A program made the translations under genes and the position numbers. Below the pieces are notes generated by a model, which saw only the letters and a program-made list of their open reading frames with translations, did no database searches and was not told the origin of the DNA. Below are positions 1 to 12,000 of a stretch of 64,000 bases of DNA, in pieces. Each line of letters opens with the position of its first letter. The first letter of the stretch is position 1. This DNA is from Cantharellus purpuraceus (Eukaryota > Basidiomycota > Agaricomycetes > Cantharellales > Hydnaceae), in the NCBI GenBank assembly GCA_025174535.1, contig JALBUN010000023.1, positions 1,302,001-1,366,000 on the forward strand, given 5' to 3'.

Positions 1-11
1 GAGGACTTCAG

Positions 12-446
12 TCAGCATCCACAACAAATACTCCTCATTGTCTTAGTGATACGTCTCCATATGGTATCCTGTTCCAAGGGCATTCGGTTCCTTTGCCTGA
101 CACGATGTAACCTGAGTTGGATTGAAGTGGGAGGATAGGTTGGCGATGGCGACTGAAATTCTACCTCACATTCGACTCTTCTATCCGTATTACAATATAG
201 AGGCGAAATGCTGAGGAATATATATGGTTCAATGGAATCGTGAAAGAATATAGGATCGCCAATGGCATAGGAGAGACATGGTGGGGATCTTGAACGTTGA
301 AAGAGTTTTGGAAGTATTTTGACATGTGGAGGTGGCTTAACATGCCCGTGGAGCTCAGCATATTTTTGATAGTCCTCTGTGTCCAGAGACCAGTGTGACG
401 TATTATTAGAAGCGATGTTGGAGAGGGGAATAGGATTGGAAGCCAT
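12..446 (-). CDS. Hypothetical protein, probably repeat-associated
   Basis: Open frame of 144 codons from the ATG at 446 (the frame stays open a little further upstream without an ATG). I do not recognise the product. It begins MASNPIPLSNIAS, is rich in proline and histidine, and has no clear membrane segment or catalytic motif. It lies beside a decayed Ty3/gypsy element, so it may be a repeat-borne ORF rather than a host gene. The frame closes just inside the window edge, so it looks complete at the C-terminus. Whether it is transcribed cannot be judged. Confidence 0.3.
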   Translation of the reverse strand: MASNPIPLSNIASNNTSHWSLDTEDYQKYAELHGHVKPPPHVKILPKLFQRSRSPPCLSYAIGDPIFFHDSIEPYIFLSISPLYCNTDRRVECEVEFQSPSPTYPPTSIQLRLHRVRQRNRMPLEQDTIWRRITKTMRSICCGC

Positions 447-874
447 ATGAATGATGATGAAAGGATCGGTGTGAATAGAAGGCTGATAATGATTGATGGT
501 GATGAAACACAAGTGACGATCAATGGCTAGAATTAGAGACTGAGGTGGAGAGGGAGTTGCAGCACTATTTAAAAGTTTGATACAGAAAGGCGCTGGCGGA
601 GTTGGACTGTCAGGGTGGTTTGATATATGTCCTCAATGCATCCTGGCTCATCACCAACCCAACTCGCCGCCTTTGGTCCTGTGATCATTGTTGGGGTCAG
701 AAAGGAGGGTGTAGGATCAATGAAAAGTTTGATCCCCGGAGTCAGAGCGTCAAGCCCCAACTAGTGGTACAAGGAGGGGTGGAGAAAGAATCAGAAGGTT
801 GTCTGACCAAAAAGTGGTGGACAGAGACGGGTGCTGTGGCAGCTGGGGGTAGCAGTGTCAGATCGGAAGGGGCA

Positions 875-1198
875 ATGACCAGTGCAGGTACAGGGTGCAT
901 CTCTGCACCCAATAGTACTGTGGGCCAGCTTATCCGGCTGGTTAACCTGCAGTTGGAGCACCTCTGGTGGATGGAGGGGTTGTTAGTGGACTTGGTGAAG
1001 ACGATGAAATGGAAGGAGGTTCTGGAGGGTCAGCGGACGGCTGGTTTACGTTGGCTGCGGAAGTTCATGGCCCCTTTGGACGAGGATTCAGACATGGGGG
1101 ATGAGAAAGATTGGGTGTCGGATGTAGAGAGTGATGATGAGTCAGAGATGGAGCCTGAGGTAGACAAGGGGAAGGGGAAAAGGAAATGCAATGTATAA
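875..1198 (+). CDS. Hypothetical acidic-tailed protein near retroelement
   Basis: From the ATG at 875 this gives 107 residues. The frame is open back to about 602 but has no ATG there. The middle part (GQLIRLVNLQLEHLWWMEGL) could be an amphipathic helix. The C-terminal 40 residues are strongly acidic (repeated D/E/S runs) and end in a basic KGKGKRK tail. No family is recognised. It sits between the minus-strand ORF at 12-446 and the gypsy remnant on the other strand, so a transposon-associated origin is likely. It could also be the last exon of a spliced repeat gene. Confidence 0.25.
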   Translation: MTSAGTGCISAPNSTVGQLIRLVNLQLEHLWWMEGLLVDLVKTMKWKEVLEGQRTAGLRWLRKFMAPLDEDSDMGDEKDWVSDVESDDESEMEPEVDKGKGKRKCNV

Positions 1199-1358
1199 CA
1201 TAAAGAAATGGAAATGATTTTGATTATAATCTGTTGGAGCGGAGAAAATGAGGCGGAGTGATATTCCTTTGGAGTTTTTTGGGCAGACTTGTAATTTCCC
1301 TTGTGACTTGTAATAAAATGATGATGCAAAATAATAGAATTAGCATTAGTAATGGAAC

Positions 1359-2405
1359 TTAAAGATTCATAAGAGGGCCAGGTTTGTTGGGATAAGCAGA
1401 GTGAAAGTCGGATGTGTGATTGAGTTTGGATGTGGAGATCCATAAGGACTCTTCATTGGTGCCTTCGTATCCAGTCCATTTGAATAAGTACTGGAGCTTG
1501 CACTTGTATCGACGATCGATCTTTGAGTCCAGGATCTCAGATATCTCATATTCATTATCTCCTTTGATGATGATTGGGGGAGGTGGAGGTTGCGTGTGAC
1601 TGGAGATCTCGTTTGTAGTAGCAGGTTCGAGCATTGATATATGGAAGACCAGATGAACTGCTTGGAAGTGGTCAGGGAGGTGGAGGGTGAAGGACCTGCT
1701 GCCTGCATGAGCAATGACCTCATAAGGACCTAAGTATTTCTCGGAGAGTTTCTTTGATGGATGGGTGGTCTGGAAATGTTTGGCCTTAACAAATACTTTG
1801 TCTCCAAGTTGCAGGTCCAGAGCTGGAATGCGGCATTGGTCTGCGGAGACTTGATATTGTTTCTGGGCATCGGAGATGGTTTCTCGGAGATGTTGGTGTA
1901 GTTGATCGAGGTCAGTTACGAATTGGCGGGCTTTGGTGGAGGCGAGTTCCTTCTCAGGGTGGACAGAGGTGTTCAGATGATAGCCTTTATTAGCAAAGAA
2001 TGGAGAGACGCTGGTAGTCATGTTTGGAGCATTGTTGTAGGCAAATTCTGCGATCGGAAGTAGGTCAGCCCAGTTGTCTTGTTGATAGTTACAATAGACT
2101 TGGAGATATTGTTCCAGGGACTGATTCATTTGTTCTGTTTGTCCATCTCCTTTGGGATGGTATCCAGAGGTGAAAAAGCTTCATGTCAAGAGCCTTTCCT
2201 AATGTGTGGAAGAAGGAGGACATGAACTCTGAGCCCTGATCAGATGTGACATGCAATGGGACTCCATATTTAGAGAATACATGGAGAACGAACAATTTAG
2301 CTAGTGAGGCGGAGGTGATGGTGTGATGCATCGGAATGAATAGTGACTGTTTAGTGAACCTGTCGACAATCACAAGTATGGTGTTGTATCCGAGCGAAAT
2401 CGGCG
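1359..2405 (-). pseudogene. Ty3/gypsy integrase-chromodomain remnant (truncated, frameshifted)
   Basis: The minus strand encodes the 3' part of a chromovirus-type Ty3/gypsy pol. About 2400-2165 reads as integrase core (ILVIVDRFTK, then VTSDQGSEF with the second catalytic Asp). The frame then shifts, and 2129-1359 continues with MNQSLEQYL (the Glu region), the AEFAYNN block, the integrase C-terminal LGPYEV block and a chromodomain-like end (YLFKWTGYEGTNEESLW). The first catalytic Asp, RNase H, reverse transcriptase, protease and gag are missing, because the element ends abruptly near 2400 where another repeat begins. With one frameshift and a 5' truncation this copy cannot be autonomous. The identity of the family is secure; exact boundaries are not. 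Confidence 0.85.
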
Positions 2406-2524
2406 GTGACAATCGGACAGGTAAATGGAGATGTGACGGTTTCCAAATGGAGTATAGATTTCATATGCGTGGGGATCTGAGTGGATCTGATGGGGATCTG
2501 GGCATTAATGAATATAGTCATAAC
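2398..2524 (+). repeat. Dispersed repeat Y, copy 1
   Basis: This stretch begins AATCGGCGGTGACAATCGGA and is repeated in the same orientation at 21946-22072 with scattered substitutions. It starts exactly where the gypsy integrase is cut off and ends where the inverted repeat X begins, which suggests nested insertions. No coding capacity is evident. Confidence 0.75.
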
Positions 2525-2525
2525 A

Positions 2526-2831
2526 GAGACTCATCACCGGAGTGATTATTATTAGATTTCACATATGTATTTAAGCTGCCCAACTGGGGACTTCATTCCC
2601 CAGTTCGAATATTGAATCATGCCTAGTTCCTAAGTCTGATCCTAACTCTCTAAGTCATACTCCGTCTCTGAAATCTCGGACACCGGTATTAGTGAGGGCG
2701 CAGCACATAAGCTGAAGCCAAGTCTGTTCCGACCCCCACGACATACCCCAACTCCCTCTCCAACTCCAACCAAATCTCCAACCCAACCTCCAACCCAATC
2801 TCCAACCCCCAATCGGACCTAGTGCATAACA
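2526..2831 (-). repeat. LTR-like repeat X, copy 1 (minus orientation)
   Basis: Read on the minus strand it begins TGTTATGCACTAGGTCC and continues through a G-rich stretch of short GGGTTGGAG-type imperfect repeats to a GGGGAATGAAGTCCCCAG hairpin and a TAATAATAATCA block. The same sequence lies on the plus strand at 21557-21839. A TG start, a length near 300 bp and dispersed copies fit a solo LTR. No target-site duplication was identified with confidence. Confidence 0.7.
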
Positions 2832-3250
2832 GTAACACCAAGTCTGATCTCTGGACTCCATCTCCTTCTACTCCACCTCTGTCAACCCAAACTCTGTTAT
2901 TGTTCTCCATATAAGTAGCTTTTCTCTTATGGGTTACAACAAATCTTTATCTTTTATATTGCTTAGTATTGGTTCAGACTTGAGTCCAAACTCTGAACTC
3001 CTTTCCATGCTGTATTCCACATCTGTCTCATTGTCCTATTGCTTTTAGTTTATCATTCAATTCTTCATATACTTATATGGACTACTCTCTGTATGTTACA
3101 GTAGTTTGTATATTGACTAAGTTTTGCCCCATCAACTTCTTGGTTGCTAGCTTCTTGACAAAGTATCTTCTTGACAAGTTGAACTTGGGATCCCTGATCC
3201 AACTCTGTACTCCAAACTCCAAAATATTGGACCAACGATCTGAGGGGGCA

Positions 3251-3417
3251 CAACACACAAGTTGAAGCCAAGTCCACTCAATCCAACTCAATAGTTATTG
3301 CCCCCACTCTGTCTCCGGTTGAACTGGAACAGTAAAGTCCCCTCCCTTTCCTCACTAGCATCTGAACTCTGGTTACTCCATTGAATCCCTAGTATCAGCC
3401 TTTAACAGTTGTTCCAT
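3251..3417 (+). repeat. Dispersed repeat Z, copy 1
   Basis: The repeat starts CAACACACAAGTTGAAGCC and runs through a CCCACTCTGTCTCC block and a TTGAACTGGAACAGTAAAGT block. It is present in the same orientation at 23527-23692; the first 28 bases are identical in the two copies, followed by indels and substitutions. Its AGCTGAAGCCAAGTC-like start also resembles part of repeat X, so X and Z may be related LTRs. Confidence 0.7.
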
Positions 3418-3929
3418 ATGCTCTTATAAATGTCATTTACTGATTGTTTGTTACCCTTGGGGTTACAAACAAGGCACAAGCTTTACAGGGTTTCCCATGG
3501 TCAGTTGCCTATGCTTGTCAAAGCCTCTGGCCCTTCTGCAAAGAGTTTAGTCTTTATTGAACTGCATAATGCACTAAATGACATGTATAAGAGCTTATTC
3601 AACAATTTAGAATTTATACTGATGCCTCAAATCTTGCACAAAAGTGTTCAGAAATGTATGCATAAGCAGAACAGTGCTGATTTTATCAAGGAATATTTCT
3701 GTGATTTTTTTTGAAATAAAACACTATATCATACATCAGAGACTACATCTACTCAATTTAGTGTCATTCAGTTGGGAAATGAGTGAGATATTGCATTCAT
3801 AATTGTGAGGCTTTGCGCTCTTCAAACAAGCGCTGGACTTACATAATACAAACCACTGTAATATTCTCACAGTTGTGGTGAGTAATTATCAGTGAACCTG
3901 GCATATGTAACAACTTAGGCAGGCGGAGA

Positions 3930-4015
3930 CTGGAGTTCAGCAGAAAGAGCGTATATTAAATACTAATGTTGAGAATACTACGGATTGCTTACCTGGAGTT
4001 CAGCAGAAAGAGCGT
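3930..4015 (+). repeat. Two identical 23-bp direct repeats
   Basis: The word CTGGAGTTCAGCAGAAAGAG followed by CGT occurs at 3930-3952 and again at 3993-4015, 63 bp apart. The second copy is directly followed by GAACTCCAG, which inverts part of the repeat and could form a small hairpin. This is probably repeat debris. Confidence 0.8.
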
Positions 4016-4117
4016 GAACTCCAGTAAGCGCTAGAAAATTGTTTATGGCCTGCCGAGTCGTGGACCCATAGGAGTCCACATTGAGGGCGAGTCGTATGAT
4101 CTTCATCAATATGCCGA

Positions 4118-4133
4118 ACCAATAATTATTGGT
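4118..4133. repeat. 16-bp perfect palindrome
   Basis: ACCAATAATTATTGGT is a perfect 8+8 palindrome with no spacer and carries two CCAAT boxes in opposite orientation (ATTGG/CCAAT). It lies in transposon-rich DNA. It could be a CCAAT-binding-factor site pair in an LTR, or chance. Confidence 0.5.
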
Positions 4134-4429
4134 AAACAAATACACTCTAATAAGATTGAAACGATGGATTATTATGTTAATGTATTCTGCACCTTACCCA
4201 CTGGCACCCACAGATATCATGTGATCAGGGGAGTGCCAAACCGACCGCCCGAAATCATAACCCTTTGTAACACGAGCAGAAACTCACGCTCGCAAAGTTA
4301 CTGGCACCTAATTTCACCTAGCGTCTACTCTGGTGTTAATCAGCTTAGTCAGAGGGTGAGAGCCAGCATCATTATATACTCTAGCGGAGCACGAAATCAC
4401 GGTACACAGGTCTTTGCCTTTCCACGATG

Positions 4430-4445
4430 TCTCATATAAATAGGG
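4430..4445 (+). promoter_or_regulatory. TATA-type promoter of an LTR-like segment
   Basis: A consensus TATAAATA (4435-4442) is followed by GGGGAACAAACATCC and, further on, a pyrimidine-rich stretch and an ATG at 4519. This layout is typical of the U3/R junction of fungal LTRs. No matching second LTR was found in the window. Confidence 0.4.
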
Positions 4446-4799
4446 GAACAAACATCCCACGGACTTGGGACTTAATCTCGGCTGAATTTACCCTTCTCTT
4501 TTCCCTTCTTTCACCATCATGAACCCGTTACTTTATCGATCTCGGAGATCTGTGATTTTCTAAGAGAAGCAGGTGTACTATCTGACAACGCTTAAAATTT
4601 GGTTGTAAGCGTCCGCCTGTTGCTGCACCTCAGTGTTGTTGGAGTATCGAGGCCGACGAACACGGAAGCATAGTTGAGGTACCACACAGTTCAACAGGCG
4701 CAAATACATACGCATAGCGGTCGAGTACGGCGATACTCATTTTATTTTGCCCACCTGACTTGATAGTATATAAGTTCAATATCGTTCTATCGGACACTT

Positions 4800-4930
4800 C
4801 AGTTGATTGCTCCCCGCACAACTGAAGTGTACGTTCCGTTTCATTCTCACATGTCTAACTACATTAACCGTGAGCTCTGTAGTTATATATCTGTAGCTAC
4901 TGAATCTACAGTTGATTGCTCCCCGCACAA
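4800..4930 (+). repeat. Two identical 22-bp direct repeats
   Basis: CAGTTGATTGCTCCCCGCAC followed by AA occurs at 4800-4821 and again at 4909-4930. Both copies lie in the repeat-rich flank of the LACTB2-like gene. The 109-bp period suggests a local tandem duplication that has since diverged between the repeats. Confidence 0.75.
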
Positions 4931-5022
4931 GAAGTTTATATATCTAGTCCCTCTTCACGTCCATATCCTCCAAGTGTATCCACTAAAAGCAAATCAGTAC
5001 GCGGTCTGCGCCTGTCTGCGCA

Positions 5023-5030
5023 TCACGTGA
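5023..5030. promoter_or_regulatory. TCACGTGA E-box upstream of LACTB2-like gene
   Basis: This perfect palindromic octamer ends 32 bp before the inferred start codon at 5062. The CACGTG core is the known site of fungal bHLH factors such as Cbf1 and Pho4. The same octamer recurs in upstream regions at 34371, 47281, 48895 and 51420. Confidence 0.5.
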
Positions 5031-5061
5031 TCATCCCACCTCCTCGAGATATCCGCGATAC

Positions 5062-6239
5062 ATGGATAAGCTGGAGGCACTACCTTCTGTGGCTCGAGTA
5101 CGTGTCGCTACAATTGTGGTACATATTTTTTTAACTTATGTATGGCTTAGTTGAGCGAACATGTCCTACGGGTGCTCGGTCAGGTCACAATTTGTCGCTT
5201 TCGTCTTGATGTCTAGATGACCCATGTTGGCTCTTTCTTTTTTGCCAGAATCCTGGCAAGTTCACCCTTCAAGGTGCATAAATTTATTTATTTATTTCCA
5301 TGAAAGGCGGCCTGGAGCGTATGTCCCTGGGAATGTGTAGGCACGAACACGTACATCATTGGCAGAAGAAATCCTTTCATTTTGGTCGATACTGGCGAGG
5401 GAAAGGAGTCATATATCCCATACCTCGAGGATGCGCTAAAGCAGCCAGTCGATCCATTGCAGCCATTAATTTCTGACATTGTATTGACCCACCGGCATCA
5501 CGACCATACCCACGGCTTGCAGTCCACCCTAGCTCTTCTTAACCGTTTATGGCCGGGAAACAAGAGTGATTTTCGTCCCCCCCGCATCCACAAATATCCA
5601 TTGTCCCTGAACTCACCAGACACGGCCCTCCAATCAATGCTCGACAAGCTACCCATGGACTCGTTCACTCCAACAGAGGACAACAGCACTGTGATCTGTC
5701 AACTCCAAGACTTGCAGATAATACACGGCAGCGACTGTTCCCTACAAGTCCTTCACACTCCTGGACACACAAGTGACTCTATATGCCTTTATTTGCTTGA
5801 GGAGAAGGCACTGTTCACTGCGGATACCGTCCTCGGACAGGGCACTGCTGTCTTCGAAGACTTGGCAGCATATATCACAAGCCTTCGCTCATTACTGCAG
5901 TTCAGAAATCATTCGGAGACTCACCAGTTCACAAGAGTTTATCCAGGACATGGTCCCGTAGTGAACAACGGCCCCAAACTTATAGACGAATACATCAAAC
6001 ATCGCATGGAGCGTGAAACAGATATTGTCCGTATCTTATCTACCCCTGCACCCTCAGGGAACGTTTGGAGTATAGGAGACCTGGTTGCAGATATATATGC
6101 CAACTATCCTCGCTCGTTGTGGGGCCCAGCAGCACGGGGCGTACATTTGCATCTGAAGAAATTAGAGATAGAGGACAGAGTGGAGCACTTGGAGGGAGAA
6201 GGAGAGAATTCTACGTGGGTTCTTAAGAGTAAATTATAA
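5062..6239 (+). CDS. Metallo-beta-lactamase-fold hydrolase, LACTB2-like
   Basis: Four exons are inferred: 5062-5097, 5151-5183, 5249-5273 and 5341-6239, joining in frame to about 330 residues. The N-terminus MDKLEALPSVAR leads into the family block NPGKFTLQGTNTYIIG. The zinc-binding motif THRHHDHTHG sits near residue 85, followed by LHTPGHTSDS and GHG motifs that supply the other metal ligands. The last 80 residues resemble the winged-helix domain that caps LACTB2 proteins. In animals LACTB2 is a mitochondrial endoribonuclease; related fungal enzymes also act as thioesterases, so the substrate here is inferred only. The gene overlaps nothing and converges on the ITFG1-like gene, with stop codons about 50 bp apart. 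A TCACGTGA element lies just upstream of the start. Confidence 0.9.
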
Positions 6240-6288
6240 GGCGGGATAGTACATGTACTTGGGCCTATGCAATATTACAAGCCTGTAT

Positions 6289-8958
6289 TCACAAGGCGTC
6301 GAAGTTGATGTGATGCGACGCTCTGCGTCTTTCTAACTCGTCTTCCCTCTACAAGGACCATGAGTAGCGTGCCATAAAATAGGGTCATACGCACCTTTTC
6401 GTTCAGATGTAATACAAACACAACCAGAGCAAATATTATCGTCGATAGCACTACCGTCAATGTCACCCAGGGAATCCATGCCCCGGGTCTCAAAAATAGC
6501 TCTCTCTTCCACCCGCTTTTTTCCCCCTGCGGGGATGGGATAATAACGACCTTTGAATTCGGAATGACACCCTCCATGTTAATGAACGTGTCAAACTTCT
6601 TCGTCGATCCAACAAATAAATTCTCGATATAATTGTTTGTTCGACCAAGACCAAAGAATGAGTACGGTGTGTGCAGAGAATGATATGATGTTTGAGGTAA
6701 CTGGGCAACTTTGAGAATTCAACCACATAAGAGGTTTGACAGCGATAATGTCAATGAAAAGTACCTTGGGCAGCGGATCTTTTGCCAGAAGTATCTTGCA
6801 CGGTATATTTGTAAGATGCTCCAGAATAGCTTACACCAAACCCCTACGTCAGTCATACACTGTCAACCCGAAAGGAACAATTATAATCCCATATTAATAC
6901 TCACTTCGTATTTGGTTCCATTCTTCATAGTGCACAGCCCACCGTCACAAGGTCGATTCAGCACTAAGGCGGAACTAAGCTCTCTGACATTCCATGCTAA
7001 ACAAAGCTTACCCATTGCCTTCAAGAAAAAGGCATCATAGAAGAAATTGTTGTGAATGAAAGAATTAGTCCCGCCGCCTTGTTCGCCTGTTCGCTGTACT
7101 AGAATATCTAGAGTACCCTGCGGGGTCATGAGCATGAGGCTTTTAAAAAAAGTCCAAGGCAACTGGTGATGACATACGTCTTCGTCTAGGTCCATGACAG
7201 TGACGCCTCGGGCATCCACGATCTGTTGCAATGCCTGAGAACCTTGGCTTGCGATACGAAACCCTCTTCGGCCTTGACCGCTCCCGTTACACCCTGCGAT
7301 ACCACGTGTACAAGGGACAGAAGTCAGAAGATACGGCGTTCGATCGATGCTTGCGCCGATACCCAAGACGCCTCCTTTTGGAGCCGAAGCGATAATGGGA
7401 ATGAGGTCAGGGAATCCATCTAGCGAAAGGTCACCAACACGGATAGGTAATGGGAGGGGAGGGTCATGAGTCACGTCATTCATGAGGAGATAGGGAGACG
7501 AAGGAAAGAGGGTTTTTACATCTATGCGTACAAATGCCTGACCATGCGCTGAGCAGTTCCTCTTTTGATCAAAAGAATATTCACATACATCGTTGAAGGC
7601 ACTTTCATCCAGATCATAATGGAAGTTCGGGTCTCGTGTACACAAGCCCTGCGGGGAACGACACTGTTTCCGCGACCCTGTGGTGGTACACAGTGGGAGC
7701 TGCTTGTTGTAAGCGATATTGATCATGCAATCGCTACCCACTCCTGTGGAGGCATCAATGGAGGCACAGGTCGGAAAGATCATGTCAATCGTGCCATCCC
7801 GATCTCATGTAAAGGGTAAGGCCAAGGTCTGACGTAAACGGGTATCTATGAACGTACCCATATCTGCAAATGCTATCTGGCCTGCACCAGCTGGCAGCCG
7901 ACCAGATTTACCAAGATAGAACCCTTGATCTTCTTGGGTGTTGAGCCAGATCTGAAAGGACTGAGTTGCCTCGTTGATGTCGTCGCAAGTAAGGAATATA
8001 TCTCATGGTTATATGGAGGTAAGAATTTAAATAAGGAATGAGCATTGAGGGAGAATACCTGCCAGACAGTCGCCATCAAGATCCAAGAAAGCGTTGCTGT
8101 GCGGCTGTGAGAGTCTACAGACCTTGTCACTTCCTAACTGGAACATTGAATCCGCCCTATATACTCATTAGGCGTGTCCATGCCCATACAACGCTTTGTT
8201 AGACTTACAACTCAAATAATGATGGGGAGTTATTCGAAGCATTCCATACATTTTTCCATAGCCGTAGGGTTGCATTGTCATCCCCTTCAACAGAAGATGG
8301 GGTACCTAGGAGGTCTATTTTCATATCCCCATTCGAATCTACTACCATTGCCTGGAGAGTCGTTGATGAAGGCACCTGTATTGGTGGCGATGCTGGTCCA
8401 ACGTTGAGATAAATCTCCTCTCAGAACTAATTGACGCACCAAAGCCGCCTTGGAGGTCCGAAAAATAGACTGCCATATCAGCCTCGCCTTGTCTCTCTCC
8501 TTCGCTCATAACAAGTAGATCCAGACGCCCATCATTATTGAAATCTCCTGGAACAACATTGACTACTTTCTGGGAATGTCGTAAAGAGGAGAAAGGTTTG
8601 AAGACGAATTCATCTGTTCATAGGGAACTTCATGTTAAGGATTATCCCCAACTAATATTGGCTCACCGTGACTCCAGAGGTAGGGAGTTAAGGTGCGTTG
8701 ATCCTTGTCTAACATAAGGACATCCATACTCAGGTTTGAATGAGAATGGGGAATCATTATCCGAATAGAAAGGTGGACATACAATTGATCACCATTCAGG
8801 TCTCCAAAAGCTACAACCCTGCCGCTTTCTGAGAGCCCTAAGGATCCAGCTCCAATGAGCGAGTTGCTAGTGAACCTTTTAGGAGCGAATGGCCATATGG
8901 ATTTCACAAAAGGAACGATTAAAAGGAGCACCAAAGAAACATGTCGTAGACAGCGCAT
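6289..8958 (-). CDS. FG-GAP repeat membrane protein (ITFG1/TIP/LINKIN-like)
   Basis: The start at 8958 gives a clear signal peptide (MRCLRHVSLVLLLIVPFVKS) followed by IWPFAPKRF and an FG-GAP repeat (FGDLNGDQFMDVLML across an intron). More repeats follow: PGDFNNDGRLDLLV, DLDGDC, DMDRDG, VGDLSLDGFPDLIPI and DLDEDGTLDILV, all of the calcium-binding D-x-D-x-D/N type. A single membrane helix (WIPWVTLTVVLSTIIFALVV) lies near the C-terminus, and after the last intron the tail ends in ASHHINFDAL, which fits the family's conserved cytoplasmic end. I count at least eight introns. LINKIN/TIP proteins are type I membrane proteins with a beta-propeller ectodomain; in animals they act in cell adhesion. The fungal role is not established. 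Confidence 0.88.
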
Positions 8959-9094
8959 TCCAAATTATAAGCCACTTAGCTCACCTGTGGACGAGCTTCC
9001 TCGTTACGTAAGTAGTCATTGTCTGCGTATTGCTGCGGGATAGTCACTGGCTATTATATAATCTTCTTTTAAGTTACACTTTCATTTCTGCGCC

Positions 9095-12000
9095 ATGGGA
9101 AACGATGATTATCCCAGTTTATTTCGTGAATATGTTTGACGATAATTATTCCTTTCCTTTCAACTCACGTTAATTCCAGGATCGGAACAAATGAGCTTGG
9201 TGCAGCTCTTCATTCCGACCGAGGTGGCTCACGATACTGTTTCTGAGCTTGGAGAGCTCGGAGATGTCCAATTCAAAGACGTGACGAAATCATCCCTCTT
9301 TGGTCCACATTTGAAACTGACACAAAGCTAATGTAGCTCAACCCGGATGTCAACCCATTTCAACGTTCCTTTGTTGCGGAAATACGTCGCATAGACGAAA
9401 TGGCCCGCCGTGTCCGCTTCTTTGCCACCCAAATTGAAAGGGAGAAGGACAAGATACCCATCCGCCCTCTATATGATTCTGTACCTCTGGTCACTGTGGG
9501 ACCTCGGGTTGCGCAGACTATAGACGAACTCGAAGTCAAACTTGCCAATCACGAAAACCGATTGATACAAATGAATGAAAGCTACCAAACCATGAGCGAG
9601 CGAACTAGAGAACTTGTTGAAGCTAGACACGTTCTTCGAGAGACTGCAGTATTCTTTGACAAGGCCCAAGGACACGAGGGTGAAATTAGGACCTCTATGG
9701 ATGATAGTTCTCAGCCACTACTGGCTCATGATGAGCGGGATGCTCAATTGTCCTCTGGTAACATCTCGTTTGACTTGGAGTGGGTGTATTCAAAGTTTAT
9801 TGTCACTCCTTTTTTTAACTTAATGATTTATAGGTTCGTCGCGGGGACCATCGATCGCACTCGCCTATCAACCTTCGAGCGTATCCTGTGGCGCGTTTTA
9901 CGAGGTAATCTATACATGAATCACACCGACATTGCAGAGCCCTTCGTAGACCCAGTCACGCAGGCTGAGACACGCAAGAACGTTTTCATAATATTTGCTC
10001 ACGGAGACGTCCTTTTAGCGAAGATCCGCAAAGTAGCGGAGTCAATGGGGGCTACCCTGTATCCTATCGGCGCCAATGCTGAACGAAGGCACGAGGCTCT
10101 GAAGGACGTGCATGCGAGGCTTGAGGACCTGCAGACTGTGCTGTATAACACTGGTGCAACCCGAAGAGAAGAGCTGCTTCGCATTGGCGAGAGCCTCTCA
10201 AGTTGGCAGGATCTCGTAAGGAAGGAGAAGATTATATATGAGACTTTGAACAACTTCAATTACGATGCCCGGAGAAAAATCCTTATCGCTGAAGGATGGT
10301 GTCCGACTAGAGACATCACCCCGATACAGCTGGCTTTGAGGCATGCAACAGTGAGTATGTCGTTTGTTGATTAAGGCTTCCCTTACATTTGTCAACTAGG
10401 AGGAGTCTGGAACAAGCGTTCCTCCCATCCTTCAAGAGATACGCACGAATAAGAAACCTCCCACATTTCACAGGACCAATAAATTCACGGAAGCATACCA
10501 GACTATTATTGACAGCTATGGCGTTGCAACTTATCAAGAAGTCAATCCAGGCTTGTTCGCGGTTATCACCTTTCCTTTCCTTTTTGCTGTTATGTTCGGA
10601 GACATCGGTCACGGCTTTATTGCTTTTGTCGCTGCAGTTTTGATGATACTGGCGGAGAAGAAAATGGCGAAATCTGACTTAGGAGAAGTAAGATGATTAT
10701 TGATCGTATGCAAGCAAGCCTGACTTGGCTAATTTAATTCTCACAGATGATCGGAACATTTTTCTAGTGCGGTGTTAGTTTCCATGATATGAGATGCGGA
10801 TCTGATGATTCTTGACACAGCGGCCGCTACATTATTCTCCTTATGGGTCTTTTCTCCATGTTCACTGGCCTGATGTATAACGACATCTTCTCGAAGTCGC
10901 TACATCTCTGGCGTTCGGGTTGGGATTTCGCTGATCCAGCACACAGTACCTTCAATGGTCATGTATATCCGTTCGGTCTGGATCCCGGATGGCATGGTGC
11001 CGACAACTCGTTAGTTTTCACAAACTCGTACAAGATGAAGATGTCGATTATTATCGGTGTCATCCATGTAAGGTTGATGGATTGTCTTCAGTAGCTGAGA
11101 ACTAACATTTCATATAGATGACATTTGCCATTTGTCTTCAAGTTCCCAATCATTTGCATTTTAAGCGCCCTCTTAACATCTATGCAGAGTTTATACCCCA
11201 AGTCCTCTTCTTGCAGTCTATATTTGGATACCTTGTTGTCTGCATCATACTCAAGTGGTCCACCGACTGGTCGAAGGCGTCGACCCAACCTCCTGGGTTG
11301 CTCAATATGCTCATATATATGTTCCTGTCTCCAGGATCTGTCAAGCCTGAGGAACAACTGTTTGCCGGTCAGGGCATGCTTCAGATTGTCCTACTCCTTG
11401 CCGCACTAGTATGTGTTCCCTGGATGCTTTGCGTCAAACCATATATGGCGTGGAAAGAGTTGAAGGGTCATGAGGCTCAAGGGTATGGTCGAGTCGGTTT
11501 GGGGGACGACCAGAATGGTGAGTTAACAGCAGAAGAGGAAGGTGACGGACGACTTGTTGCAGAACAGATGGAGGACCAGGGAGAGGTGAGCCCCCTATTC
11601 GTGCAATAGGAGTATCTAGGCTGATGTGTAGGAAGCATGATGATTTTGGCGAAGTAGTGATCCATCAGGTTATCCATACCATCGAGTTTTGTCTAGGCTG
11701 CATCTCCAACACGGCATCGTACCTCCGTCTTTGGGCACTCTCACTTGCACATGCACAGCTCTCAGAAGTACTATGGTCGATGACTCTCGAGAGATTCTTA
11801 CGCCCTAGCGGTGTATTTGGGGTCATTGCCCTGATCATCATGGGTGCCGTCTGGTTCAGTTTCACAATCATCATCTTGTGTACCATGGAGGTCAACGCCC
11901 CTCCCTGTTGGTTATTTGATAGTGACTGATTTCAATCCACCTCAGGGCCTCTCGGCGTTCTTGCACGCCTTGCGTTTGCATTGGGTAGAAGCTAATGGCA

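Larger units (their letters stand above)
2832..5061. other. Repeat-rich intergenic region
   Basis: No convincing gene is seen in these 2.2 kb. The region is AT-rich and carries LTR-like segments (repeat Z at 3251-3417, a promoter-like TATA element at 4435-4442), two pairs of short direct repeats (3930/3993 and 4800/4909) and a 16-bp palindrome at 4118-4133. The last few hundred bases must include the promoter of the LACTB2-like gene that starts at 5062. Confidence 0.6.

Noticed and set aside
3430..3714. 94-codon plus-strand frame in the first transposon island
   Set aside because: No recognisable motif, AT-rich repeat context and no splice partners; probably retroelement debris.
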